A stretch of DNA of 64,000 nt from Haliclystus octoradiatus (taxonomy: Eukaryota; Cnidaria; Staurozoa; Stauromedusae; Haliclystidae): positions 3,383,543-3,447,542 of the forward strand of contig OU744452.1 of the NCBI GenBank assembly GCA_916610825.1, read 5' to 3'. The notes under the pieces were generated by a model. It worked only from the letters and a program-made list of their open reading frames with translations. It had not been told where the DNA came from and made no database searches. Positions within the stretch are counted from its first letter, which is position 1, and every line of letters begins with the position of its first letter. The translations under genes were made by a program, and so were the position numbers. Shown here piece after piece: positions 13,536 through 28,000 of the stretch.

Positions 13536-14220
13536 ATGGGTCATTTTGCAGTCTTTCAAGAATTAGGCATTACTTTTAGGAACTTGGAGCTCAATTGGGA
13601 GTTAATCATCATGTTTGATCGTTTTGAACTTCCATGGGACATAGGCATTGTTTTTGGTCATTTTGCACAATCTTGGAAATTAGACATTGTTTTTATTCCT
13701 TTTGAACTCTCTTGGTAGTTATGCGTCATTTTGATCATTTTGCACTCTTTCGAGAATTAGGCATTACTGTTGGTCATGTTGAACTCCCCTGGAGTTATGC
13801 CTCATGTTTGGTCGTTTTGAACTTTCATGGGACTCAAGCATTGTTTTTGGTCATTTTGAACTCTTTTATGAGTTATGAATCACTTTGCACTCTCTTGGGA
13901 ATTGGGCATTGTTTTTTGTCATTTTGCACATTCTTGGGAATTAGACATTGTTTTTTGTCATTTTGCACTACCTTGGGAATTAGAATATGTTTTTGGTCAT
14001 CTGGCACACCTTTGGAAATTAGACATTGTTTTTGGTCATTTTGTGAACACTCTTTGTAGTTATGAATCATTTATGGTCATTTTGGGACTCTTTTATGATG
14101 TTTGCGTCATTTTGATCATTTTGAACTTTTTTGAGAATTAGGCATTGCTTTTGTTCATTTTGAACTCCCTTGGAAGTAGTGCATCATGATTGGTCATTTT
14201 GAACTCCCTTGGGAGTTATG
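13536..14220 (+). repeat. partial fourth type A unit
   Basis: Continues the 3048-bp array with the same variants as the third unit (CATCTGGCACACC near 13998, GGAAGTAGTGCATC near 14171), then leaves the type A order at the 68-bp duplication that follows. Confidence 0.8.
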
Positions 14221-14356
14221 CATTGTTTTTGGTCATTTTGAACTCTTTTATAAGTTATGCATCATTTTGCACTCTATAGAGAATTAGGCATTGTTTTTGG
14301 TCATTTTGAACTCTTTTATAAGTTATGCATCATTTTGCACTCTATAGAGAATTAGG
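14221..14356 (+). repeat. 68-bp tandem duplication
   Basis: The stretch CATTGTTTTTGGTCATTTTG through CTCTATAGAGAATTAGG occurs twice, at 14221 and 14289, an exact offset of 68 bp. The usual unit has it once (for example near 11173). The same doubled form occurs at 50851 and 55361. Confidence 0.9.
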
Positions 14357-16012
14357 CATGGTTTTTGGTCATTTTGCACACCCTTGAAAATTAGGCATTT
14401 TTTTAGGTCTATTTGAACTCCAATCATTGTTTTTGGTAATTTTGAACGGCGTTGGGAATTATCCATTGCTTTTGGTTATTTTGAACTCCCATCATGGTTT
14501 TTGGTAAATATGAACTCTCTCGGGAGTTACGCAACATTCTTGATAATTTTGAACTTCCATGGGACTCAGGCATTTTTTTTGGTCATTTTAAACACTTTTA
14601 TGAGATATGCATCATTTGCACTCTCTTGGGAATTAGGCAAAAGATTTTGTGATATTGCACTCCCTTGGGATTTAGGCATTGTTTTTTATCATTTTACACA
14701 TTCTTTGGAATTAGACATTGTATTTTGTCATTTTGCATTACATTGGGAATTAGAATATGTTTTTGGTCATTTTCCACACCTTTGGAAACTAGACATAGTT
14801 TTAGATCATTTTTAATTCCCATGGGAGTTATGCATCATTTTCGTCATTTTGGGACTCTTTTATGAGTTATGCGTAATTTTGATGATTTTGCACTCTTTCG
14901 AGAATTAGGCATTACTTTTGGTCATTTTCAAATAACATGGGATTTATGCATCTTGTTTGGTGATTTTGAACTCCTTTGGGAGTTATCTATTGTTTTTGGT
15001 CAAATTAAGCTCTCTTCGGAGTTATGTATGATTCTTGGTCGTTTTGCACTCTTTCCAGAATTAGGCATTACTTTTGGTCATTTTGAACTCTATTGGTAAT
15101 TATACATCAGTTTTGGTCATTTTGCACACCCTTTGGAATTAGGAATTGTTTTTGGTAATTTTGCACCCCTTTGGAGATTAGACATTGTTTTTGGTCATTT
15201 TGAACACTCTTGGTAGTTATGCATCATTTATGGTCATTTTGGGACTGTTTTATGAGTTATTCGTCATTTTAGTCATTTTGAACTTTTTTGAGAATTAGGC
15301 ATCGCTTTTGAATATTTTGAACTCCCTTGGAAGTTATGCATCATGTTTGGTCATTTTGAAATCCCTTGGGAGTTATGCATCATGCTTGGTCGTTTTGAAC
15401 TTCCATGCCACTTGGCATTGTTTTTAGTCATTTTGCACTCCTTTGGGAATTAGGCATTGTTTTTGATCATTTTGCACACCCTTGTTAATTAGAAATTGTT
15501 TTTTGTCATTTCGAAATCTATTAGGAATTATGCATCATTTTTGGTCACTTTGAGCTTCCAGGAGGCTCAGGCATTGTTCCTGGTCATTTTAAACTCCCTT
15601 GGAAGTTAAGCATCATGTTTGGTCATTTTGAACTCCCTTTGGAGTTATGCATCATGTTTGGTCGTTTTGATCTTCCATGCATCTTAGGCATTGTTTTTGG
15701 TCCTTTTGAACTCTTTTATGAGTTATGCATTATTTTGCACTCTCTAGAAAATTAGGCATGGTTTTTTGTCATTTTGCACACCCTTGAAAATTTATGCATT
15801 TATTTGGTCATTTTGAACTCTCATCATTGTTTTTGGTAATTTTTACCTCCCATTGGAGTGATGCATCATTTTGGTCATTTTGAATTACCTTGGGAATGAG
15901 ACATTGTTTTTGGTCATTTTGAACAGCCTTGGAAATTATCCATTGCTTTTTGTTATTTTGAACTCCCATCATTGTTTTTGATAATTTTGAACTTCCATGG
16001 GACTCAGGCATT
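14357..16012 (+). repeat. type F block
   Basis: Satellite with a monomer order differing from types A and B. Markers are 'CTTTCCAGAATTAGGC' near 15053, 'TCCATGCCACTTGGC' near 15403, 'GAGCTTCCAGGAGGC' near 15551 and 'CTTCCATGCATCTTAGG' near 15673. The same markers in the same order appear at 61068-61710 and 62613-63255, and in shortened form at 56200-56560. It then joins type B sequence at about 16013. Confidence 0.75.
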
Positions 16013-19000
16013 GTGTTTGGTCATTTTAAACATTCTTGGGAATTAGACATTGTTTTTTGTCATTTTGCTGTAGATTGGGAGTTAGAATATGTTTTTGATC
16101 ATTTTGCACACCTTTGGGAATTAGACATTGTTTTAGATCATTTTAAATTCCCACAGGAGTTATGCATCATTTTCGTCATTTTGGGACTCTTTTATGAGTT
16201 ATGCGTAATTTTGATCATTTTGCACTCTTTCGAGAATTAGGCATTACTTTTGGTCAGTTTGAACACCCATGGGACTTATGCATCATGTTTGGTCATTTTG
16301 AACTCCTTTGGGAGTTATCTATTGTTTTCGGTCAAATTGAACTCTCTTCGGAGTTATGTATCATTCTTTGTCATTTTGCACTCCCTTGGGAATTAGGCAT
16401 TGCTTTTTGTTATTTTGAACTCCCATCATTGTTTCTGGTCATTTTAAAATCCCATGGGAGTTATGCATCATTTTGATTATTTTGAATTACCTTGGGATTA
16501 GACATTGTTTTGGTCATTTTGATCTCTATTGTTAATTATACATCATTTTTGGTCATTTAGCACACCCTTTGGAATTAAATATTGTTTTTGGTCATTTTAA
16601 ACACTGTTGGTAGTTGTTCATCATTTATGGCCATTTTAGGACTCTTTTATGAGTTATGGGTCATTTTGCAGTCTTTCAACAATTAGGCATTACTTTTGGG
16701 AACTTGGAACTCAATTGGGAGTTAATCATCCTGTTTGGTCGTTCTGAACTTCCATGGGACATAGGCATTGTTTTTGGTAATTTTGCACAATCTTGGAAAT
16801 TAGACATTGTTTTTATTCATTTTGAACTCTCTTGGTAGTTATGTATCTTTTTTGGTCACTTTGGACTTTCTTATGAGTTATGCGTCATTTTGATCATTTT
16901 GCACTCTTTCGAGAATTAGGCATTACTGTTGGTCATGTTGAACTCCCCTGGAGTTATGCCTCATGTTTGGTCGTTTTGAACTTCCATGGGACTCAGGCAT
17001 TGTTTTTGGTCATTTTGAACTCTTTTATGAGTTATGCATCACTTTGCACTCTCTTGGGAATTGGGCATTGTTTTTTGTCATTTTGCACATTCTTGGGAAT
17101 TAGACATTGTTTTTTGTCATTTTGCACTACCTTGGGAATTAGAATATGTTTTTGGTCATCTTGCACACCTTTGGAAATTAGACATTGTTTTTGGTCATTT
17201 TGTGAACACTCTTGGTAGTTATGCATTGTTTTTGGTCATTTTGAACTCTTTTTTAAGTTATTCATCATTTTGCACTCTATAGAGAATTAGGCATGGTTTT
17301 TGGTCATTTTGCACACCCTTGAAAATTAGGCATTTGTTTAGGTCTATTTGAACTCCAATCATTGTTTTTGGTAATTTTGAACAGCGTTGGGAATTATCCA
17401 TTGCTTTTTGTTATTTTGAATTCCCATCATGGTTTTTGGTAATTATGAACTCTCTTAGGAGTCACGCAACATTCTTGATAATTTTGAACTTCCATGGGAC
17501 TCAGGCATTTTTTTGGTCATTTTAAACACTTTTATGAGATATGCATCATTTGCACTCTCTTGAGAATTAGGCAAAAGATAGGTGAAATTGCACTCCCTTG
17601 TGATTTAGGCATTGTTTTTTATCATTTTACACATTCTTGGGAATTAGACAAGGTATTTTTTCATTTTGCATAACATTGGGAATTAGAATATGTTTTTGGT
17701 CATTTTCCACACCTTTGGAAACTAGACATTGTTTTAGATCATTTTTAACTCCCATGGGAGTTATGCATCATTTTCGTCATTCTGGGACTCTTTTATGAGT
17801 TATGCGTAATTTTGATCATTTTGCACTCTTTCGAGAATTAGGCATTACTTTTGGTCATTTTCAAATAACATGGGATTTATGCATCATGTTTGATGATTTT
17901 GAACTCTTTTGGGAGTTATCTATTGTTTTTGGTCAAATTAAGCTCTCTTCGGAGTTATGTATCATTCTTGGTCGTTTTGCACTCCCTCCATAATTAGGCA
18001 TTACTTTTAGTCATTTTGAACTCTATTGGTAATTATACATCATTTTTGGTCATTTTGCACACCCTTTGGAATTAGGAATTGTTTTTGGTAATTTTGCACC
18101 CCTTTGGAAATTAGACATTGTTTTTGGTCCTTTTGAACTCTTTTATGAGTTATGCATTATTTTGCACTCTCTAGAAAATTAGGCATGGTTTTTTGTCATT
18201 TTGCACACCCTTGAAAATTTATGCATTTATTTGGTCATTTTGAACTCTCATCATTGTTTTTGGTAATTTTTACCTCCCATTGGAGTGATGCATCATTTTG
18301 GTCATTTTGAATTACCTTGGGAATGAGACATTGTTTTTGGTCATTTTGAACAGCCTTGGAAATTATCCATTGCTTTTTGTTATTTTGAACTCCCATCATT
18401 GTTTTTGATAATTTTGAACTTCCATGGGACTCAGGCATTGTGTTTGGTCATTTTAAACATTCTTGGGAATTATACATTGTTTTTTGTCATTTTGCTGTAG
18501 ATTGGGAGTTAGAATATGTTTTTGATCATTTTGCACACCTTTGGGAATTAGACATTGTTTTAGATAACTTTAAATTCCCACAGGAGTTATGCATCATTTT
18601 CGTCATTTTGGGACTCTTTTATGAGTTATGCGTAATTTTGATCATTTTGCACTCTTTCGAGAATTAGGCATTACTTTTGGTCAGTTTGAACACCCATGGG
18701 ACTTATGCATCATGTTTGGTCATTTTGAACTCCTTTGGGAGTTATCTATTGTTTTCGGTCAAATTGAACTCTCTTCGGAGTTATGTATCATTCTTTGTCA
18801 TTTTGCACTCCCTTGGGAATTAGGCATTGCTTTTTGTTATTTTGAACTCCCATCATTGTTTCTGGTCATTTTAAAATCCCATGGGAGTTATGCATCATTT
18901 TGATTATTTTGAATTACCTTGGGATTAGACATTGTTTTGGTCATTTTGATCTCTATTGTTAATTATACATCATTTTTGGTCATTTAGCACACCCTTTGGA

Positions 19001-22000
19001 ATTAAATATTGTTTTTGGTCATTTTAAACACTGTTGGTAGTTGTTCATCATTTATGGCCATTTTAGGACTCTTTTATGAGTTATGGGTCATTTTGCAGTC
19101 TTTCAACAATTAGGCATTACTTTTGGGAACTTGGAACTCAATTGGGAGTTAATCATCCTGTTTGGTCGTTCTGAACTTCCATGGGACATAGGCATTGTTT
19201 TTGGTAATTTTGCACAATCTTGGAAATTAGACATTGTTTTTATTCATTTTGAACTCTCTTGGTAGTTATGTATCATTTTTGGTCACTTTGGACTTTCTTA
19301 TGAGTTATGCGTCATTTTGATCATTTTGTACTCTTTCGAGAATTAGGCATTACTGTTGGTCATGTTGAACTCCCCTGGAGTTATGCCTCATGTTTGGTCG
19401 TTTTGAACTTCCATGGGACTCAGGCATTGTTTTTGGTCATTTTGAACTCTTTTATGAGTTATGCATCACTTTGCACTCTCTTGGGAATTGGGCATTGTTT
19501 TTTGTCATTTTGCACATTCTTGGGAATTAGACATTGTTTTTTGTCATTTTGCACTACCTTGGGAATTAGAATATGTTTTTGGTCATCTTGCACACCTTTG
19601 GAAATTAGACATTGTTTTTGGTCATTTTGTGAACACTCTTGGTAGTTATGCATTGTTTTTGGTCATTTTGAACTCTTTTTTAAGTTATGCATCATTTTGC
19701 ACTCTATAGAGAATTAGGCATGGTTTTTGGTCATTTTGCACACCCTTGAAAATTAGGCATTTGTTTAGGTCTATTTGAACTCCAATCATTGTTTTTGGTA
19801 ATTTTGAACAGCGTTGGGAATTATCCATTGCTTTTTGTTATTTTGAATTCCCATCATGGTTTTTGGTAATTATTAATTCTCTTAGGAGTCACGCAACATT
19901 CTTGATAATTTTGAACTTCCATGGGACTCAGGCATTTTTTTGGTCATTTTAAACACTTTTATGAGATATGCATCATTTGCACTCTCTTGAGAATTAGGCA
20001 AAAGATAGGTGAAATTGCACTCCCTTGTGATTTAGGCATTGTTTTTTATCATTTTACACATTCTTGGGAATTAGACAAGGTATTTTTTCATTTTGCATAA
20101 CATTGGGAATTAGAATATGTTTTTGGTCATTTTCCACACCTTTGGAAACTAGACATTGTTTTAGATCATTTTTAACTCCCATGGGAGTTATGCATCATTT
20201 TCGTCATTCTGGGACTCTTTTATGAGTTATGCGTAATTTTGATCATTTTGCACTCTTTCGAGAATTAGGCATTACTTTTGGTCATTTTCAAATAACATGG
20301 GATTTATGCATCATGTTTGATGATTTTGAACTCTTTTGGGAGTTATCTATTGTTTTTGGTCAAATTAAGCTCTCTTCGGAGTTATGTATCATTCTTGGTC
20401 GTTTTGCACTCCCTCCATAATTAGGCATTACTTTTAGTCATTTTGAACTCTATTGGTAATTATACATCATTTTTGGCCATTTTGCACACCCTTTGGAATT
20501 AGGAATTGTTTTTGGTAATTTTGCACCCCTTTGGAAATTAGACATTGTTTTTGGTCCTTTTGAACTCTTTTATGAGTTATGCATTATTTTGCACTCTCTA
20601 GAAAATTAGGCATGGTTTTTTGTCATTTTGCACACCCTTGAAAATTTATGCATTTATTTGGTCATTTTGAACTCTCATCATTGTTTTTGGTAATTTTTAC
20701 CTCCCATTGGAGTGATGCATCATTTTGGTCATTTTGAATTACCTTGGGAATGAGACATTGTTTTTGGTCATTTTGAACAGCCTTGGAAATTATCCATTGC
20801 TTTTTGTTATTTTGAACTCCCATCATTGTTTTTGATAATTTTGAACTTCCATGGGACTCAGGCATTGTGTTTGGTCATTTTAAACATTCTTGGGAATTAT
20901 ACATTGTTTTTTGTCATTTTGCTGTAGATTGGGAGTTAGAATATGTTTTTGATCATTTTGCACACCTTTGGGAATTAGACATTGTTTTAGATAACTTTAA
21001 ATTCCCACAGGAGTTATGCATCATTTTCGTCATTTTGGGACTCTTTTATGAGTTATGCGTAATTTTGATCATTTTGCACTCTTTCGAGAATTAGGCATTA
21101 CTTTTGGTCAGTTTGAACACTCATGGGACTTATGCATCATGTTTGGTCATTTTGAACTCCTTTGGGAGTTATCTATTGTTTTCGGTCAAATTGAACTCTC
21201 TTCGGAGTTATGTATCATTCTTTGTCATTTTGCACTCCCTTGGGAATTAGGCATTGCTTTTTGTTATTTTGAACTCCCATCATTGTTTCTGGTCATTTTA
21301 AAATCCCATGGGAGTTATGCATCATTTTGATTATTTTGAATTACCTTGGGATTAGACATTGTTTTGGTCATTTTGATCTCTATTGTTAATTATACATCAT
21401 TTTTGGTCATTTAGCACACCCTTTGGAATTAAATATTGTTTTTGGTCATTTTAAACACTGTTGGTAGTTGTTCATCATTTATGGCCATTTTAGGACTCTT
21501 TTATGAGTTATGGGTCATTTTGCAGTCTTTCAACAATTAGGCATTACTTTTGGGAACTTGGAACTCAATTGGGAGTTAATCATCCTGTTTGGTCGTTCTG
21601 AACTTCCATGGGACATAGGCATTGTTTTTGGTAATTTTGCACAATCTTGGAAATTAGACATTGTTTTTATTCATTTTGAACTCTCTTGGTAGTTATGTAT
21701 CTTTTTTGGTCACTTTGGACTTTCTTATGAGTTATGCGTCATTTTGATCATTTTGCACTCTTTCGAGAATTAGGCATTACTGTTGGTCATGTTGAACTCC
21801 CCTGGAGTTATGCCTCATGTTTGGTCGTTTTGAACTTCCATGGGACTCAGGCATTGTTTTTGGTCATTTTGAACTCTTTTATGAGTTATGCATCACTTTG
21901 CACTCTCTTGGGAATTGGGCATTGTTTTTTGTCATTTTGCACATTCTTGGGAATTAGACATTGTTTTTTGTCATTTTGCACTACCTTGGGAATTAGAATA

Positions 22001-25000
22001 TGTTTTTGGTCATCTTGCACACCTTTGGAAATTAGACATTGTTTTTGGTCATTTTGTGAACACTCTTGGTAGTTATGCATTGTTTTTGGTCATTTTGAAC
22101 TCTTTTTTAAGTTATGCATCATTTTGCACTCTATAGAGAATTAGGCATGGTTTTTGGTCATTTTGCACACCCTTGAAAATTAGGCATTTGTTTAGGTCTA
22201 TTTGAACTCCAATCATTGTTTTTGGTAATTTTGAACAGCGTTGGGAATTATCCATTGCTTTTTGTTATTTTGAATTCCCATCATGGTTTTTGGTAATTAT
22301 TAATTCTCTTAGGAGTCACGCAACATTCTTGATAATTTTGAACTTCCATGGGACTCAGGCATTTTTTTGGTCATTTTAAACACTTTTATGAGATATGCAT
22401 CATTTGCACTCTCTTGAGAATTAGGCAAAAGATAGGTGAAATTGCACTCCCTTGTGATTTAGGCATTGTTTTTTATCATTTTACACATTCTTGGGAATTA
22501 GACAAGGTATTTTTTCATTTTGCATAACATTGGGAATTAGAATATGTTTTTGGTCATTTTCCACACCTTTGGAAACTAGACATTGTTTTAGATCATTTTT
22601 AACTCCCATGGGAGTTATGCATCATTTTCGTCATTCTGGGACTCTTTTATGAGTTATGCGTAATTTTGATCATTTTGCACTCTTTCGAGAATTAGGCATT
22701 ACTTTTGGTCATTTTCAAATAACATGGGATTTATGCATCATGTTTGATGATTTTGAACTCTTTTGGGAGTTATCTATTGTTTTTGGTCAAATTAAGCTCT
22801 CTTCGGAGTTATGTATCATTCTTGGTCGTTTTGCACTCCCTCCATAATTAGGCATTACTTTTAGTCATTTTGAACTCTTTTGGTAATTATACATCATTTT
22901 TGGTCATTTTGCACACCCTTTGGAATTAGGAATTGTTTTTGGTAATTTTGCACCCCTTTGGAAATTAGACATTGTTTTTGGTCCTTTTGAACTCTTTTAT
23001 GAGTTATGCATTATTTTGCACTCTCTAGAAAATTAGGCATGGTTTTTTGTCATTTTGCACACCCTTGAAAATTTATGCATTTATTTGGTCATTTTGAACT
23101 CTCATCATTGTTTTTGGTAATTTTTACCTCCCATTGGAGTGATGCATCATTTTGGTCATTTTGAATTACCTTGGGAATGAGACATTGTTTTTGGTCATTT
23201 TGAACAGCCTTGGAAATTATCCATTGCTTTTTGTTATTTTGAACTCCCATCATTGTTTTTGATAATTTTGAACTTCCATGGGACTCAGGCATTGTGTTTG
23301 GTCATTTTAAACATTCTTGGGAATTATACATTGTTTTTTGTCATTTTGCTGTAGATTGGGAGTTAGAATATGTTTTTGATCATTTTGCACACCTTTGGGA
23401 ATTAGACATTGTTTTAGATAACTTTAAATTCCCACAGGAGTTATGCATCATTTTCGTCATTTTGGGACTCTTTTATGAGTTATGCGTAATTTTGATCATT
23501 TTGCACTCTTTCGAGAATTAGGCATTACTTTTGGTCAGTTTGAACACCCATGGGACTTATGCATCATGTTTGGTCATTTTGAACTCCTTTGGGAGTTATC
23601 TATTGTTTTCGGTCAAATTGAACTCTCTTCGGAGTTATGTATCATTCTTTGTCATTTTGCACTCCCTTGGGAATTAGGCATTGCTTTTTGTTATTTTGAA
23701 CTCCCATCATTGTTTCTGGTCATTTTAAAATCCCATGGGAGTTATGCATCATTTTGATTATTTTGAATTACCTTGGGATTAGACATTGTTTTGGTCATTT
23801 TGATCTCTATTGTTAATTATACATCATTTTTGGTCATTTAGCACACCCTTTGGAATTAAATATTGTTTTTGGTCATTTTAAACACTGTTGGTAGTTGTTC
23901 ATCATTTATGGCCATTTTAGGACTCTTTTATGAGTTATGGGTCATTTTGCAGTCTTTCAACAATTAGGCATTACTTTTGGGAACTTGGAACTCAATTGGG
24001 AGTTAATCATCCTGTTTGGTCGTTCTGAACTTCCATGGGACATAGGCATTGTTTTTGGTAATTTTGCACAATCTTGGAAATTAGACATTGTTTTTATTCA
24101 TTTTGAACTCTCTTGGTAGTTATGTATCTTTTTTGGTCACTTTGGACTTTCTTATGAGTTATGCGTCATTTTGATCATTTTGCACTCTTTCGAGAATTAG
24201 GCATTACTGTTGGTCATGTTGAACTCCCCTGGAGTTATGCCTCATGTTTGGTCGTTTTGAACTTCCATGGGACTCAGGCATTGTTTTTGGTCATTTTGAA
24301 CTCTTTTATGAGCTATGCATCACTTTGCACTCTCTTGGGAATTGGGCATTGTTTTTTGTCATTTTGCACATTCTTGGGAATTAGACATTGTTTTTTGTCA
24401 TTTTGCACTACCTTGGGAATTAGAATATGTTTTTGGTCATCTTGCACACCTTTGGAAATTAGACATTGTTTTTGGTCATTTTGTGAACACTCTTGGTAGT
24501 TATGCATTGTTTTTGGTCATTTTGAACTCTTTTTTAAGTTATGCATCATTTTGCACTCTATAGAGAATTAGGCATGGTTTTTGGTCATTTTGCACACCCT
24601 TGAAAATTAGGCATTTGTTTAGGTCTATTTGAACTCCAATCATTGTTTTTGGTAATTTTGAACAGCGTTGGGAATTATCCATTGCTTTTTGTTATTTTGA
24701 ATTCCCATCATGGTTTTTGGTAATTATGAACTCTCTCAGGAGTTACGCAACATTCTTGATAATTTTGAACTTCCATGGGACTCAGGCATTTTTTTGGTCA
24801 TTTTAAACACTTTTATGAGATATGCATCATTTGCACTCTCTTGAGAATTAGGCAAAAGATAGGTGAAATTGCACTCCCTTGTGATTTAGGCATTGTTTTT
24901 TATCATTTTACACATTCTTGGGAATTAGACAAGGTATTTTTTCATTTTGCATAACATTGGGAATTAGAATATGTTTTTGGTCATTTTCCACACCTTTGGA

Positions 25001-28000
25001 AACTAGACATTGTTTTAGATCATTTTTAACTCCCATGGGAGTTATGCATCATTTTCGTCATTCTGGGACTCTTTTATGAGTTATGCGTAATTTTGATCAT
25101 TTTGCACTCTTTCGAGAATTAGGCATTACTTTTGGTCATTTTCAAATAACATGGGATTTATGCATCATGTTTGGTGATTTTGAACTCCTTTGGGAGTTAT
25201 CTATTGTTTTTGGTCAAATTAAGCTCTCTTCGGAGTTATGTATCATTCTTGGTCGTTTTGCACTCCCTCCATAATTAGGCATTACTTTTAGTCATTTTGA
25301 ACTCTATTGGTAATTATACATCATTTTTGGTCATTTTGCACACCCTTTGGAATTAGGAATTGTTTTTGGTAATTTTGCACCCCTTTGGAAATTAGACATT
25401 GTTTTTGGTCCTTTTGAACTCTTTTATGAGTTATGCATTATTTTGCACTCTCTAGAAAATTAGGCATGGTTTTTTGTCATTTTGCACACCCTTGAAAATT
25501 TATGCATTTATTTGGTCATTTTGATCTCTCATCATTGTTTTTGGTAATATTTACCTCCCATTGGAGTGATGCATCATTTTGGTCATTTTGAATTACCTTG
25601 GGAATGAGACATTGTTTTTGGTCATTTTGAACAGCCTTGGAAATTATCCATTGCTTTTTGTTATTTTGAACTCCCATCATTGTTTTTGATAATTTTGAAC
25701 TTCCATGGGACTCAGGCATTGTGTTTGGTCATTTTAAACATTCTTGGGAATTATACATTGTTTTTTGTCATTTTGCTGTAGATTGGGAGTTAGAATATGT
25801 TTTTGATCATTTTGCACACCTTTGGGAATTAGACATTGTTTTAGATCATTTTAAATTCCCACAGGAGTTATGCATCATTTTCGTCATTTTGGGACTCTTT
25901 TATGAGTTATGCGTAATTTTGATCATTTTGCACTCTTTCGAGAATTAGGCATTACTTTTGGTCAGTTTGAACACCCATGGGACTTATGCATCATGTTTGG
26001 TCATTTTGAACTCCTTTGGGAGTTATCTATTGTTTTCGGTCAAATTGAACTCTCTTCGGAGTTATGTATCATTCTTTGTCATTTTGCACTCCCTTGGGAA
26101 TTAGGCGTTGCTTTTTGTTATTTTGAACTCCCATCATTGTTTCTGGTCATTTTAAAATCCCATGGGAGTTATGCATCATTTTGATTATTTTGAATTACCT
26201 TGGGATTAGACATTGTTTTGGTCATTTTGATCTCTATTGTTAATTATACATCATTTTTGGTCATTTAGCACACCCTTTGGAATTAAATATTGTTTTTGGT
26301 CATTTTAAACACTGTTGGTAGTTGTTCATCATTTATGGCCATTTTAGGACTCTTTTATGAGTTATGGGTCATTTTGCAGTCTTTCAACAATTAGGCATTA
26401 CTTTTGGGAACTTGGAACTCAATTGGGAGTTAATCATCCTGTTTGGTCGTTCTGAACTTCCATGGGACATAGGCATTGTTTTTGGTAATTTTGCACAATC
26501 TTGGAAATTAGACATTGTTTTTATTCATTTTGAACTCTCTTGGTAGTTATGTATCTTTTTTGGTCACTTTGGACTTTCTTATGAGTTATGCGTCATTTTG
26601 ATCATTTTGCACTCTTTCGAGAATTAGGCATTACTGTTGGTCATGTTGAACTCCCCTGGAGTTATGCCTCATGTTTGGTCGTTTTGAACTTCCATGGGAC
26701 TCAGGCATTGTTTTTGGTCATTTTGAACTCTTTTATGAGTTATGCATCACTTTGCACTCTCTTGGGAATTGGGCATTGTTTTTTGTCATTTTGCACATTC
26801 TTGGGAATTAGACATTGTTTTTTGTCATTTTGCACTACCTTGGGAATTAGAATATGTTTTTGGTCATCTTGCACACCTTTGGAAATTAGACATTGTTTTT
26901 GGTCATTTTGTGAACACTCTTGGTAGTTATGCATTGTTTTTGGTCATTTTGAACTCTTTTTTAAGTTATGCATCATTTTGCACTCTATAGAGAATTAGGC
27001 ATGGTTTTTGGTCATTTTGCACACCCTTGAAAATTAGGCATTTGTTTAGGTCTATTTGAACTCCAATCATTGTTTTTGGTAATTTTGAACAGCGTTGGGA
27101 ATTATCCATTGCTTTTTGTTATTTTGAATTCCCATCATGGTTTTTGGTAATTATGAACTCTCTCAGGAGTTACGCAACATTCTTGATAATTTTGAACTTC
27201 CATGGGACTCAGGCATTTTTTTGGTCATTTTAAACACTTTTATGAGATATGCATCATTTGCACTCCCTTGAGAATTAGGCAAAAGATGGGTGAAATTGCA
27301 CTACCTTGTGATTTAGGCATTGTTTTTTATCATTTTACACATTCTTGGGAATTAGACAAGGTATTTTTTCATTTTGCATAACATTGGGAATTAGAATATG
27401 TTTTTGGTCATTTTCCACACCTTTGGAAACTAGACATTGTTTTAGATCATTTTTAACTCCCATGGGAGTTATGCATCATTTTCGTCATTCTGGGACTCTT
27501 TTATGAGTTATGCGTAATTTTGATCATTTTGCACTCTTTCGAGAATTAGGCATTACTTTTGGTCATTTTCAAATAACATGGGATTTATGCATCATGTTTG
27601 GTGATTTTGAACTCCTTTGGGAGTTATCTATTGTTTTTGGTCAAATTAAGCTCTCTTCGGAGTTATGTATCATTCTTGGTCGTTTTGCACTCCCTCCATA
27701 ATTAGGCATTACTTTTAGTCATTTTGAACTCTATTGGTAATTATACATCATTTTTGGTCATTTTGCACACCCTTTGGAATTAGGAATTGTTTTTGGTAAT
27801 TTTGCACCCCTTTGGAAATTAGACATTGTTTTTGGTCCTTTTGAACTCTTTTATGAGTTATGCATTATTTTGCACTCTCTAGAAAATTAGGCATGGTTTG
27901 TTGTCATTTTGCACACCCTTGAAAATTTATGCATTTATTTGGTCATTTTGAACTCTCATCATTGTTTTTTGGTAATTTTTACCTCCCATTGGAGTGATGC

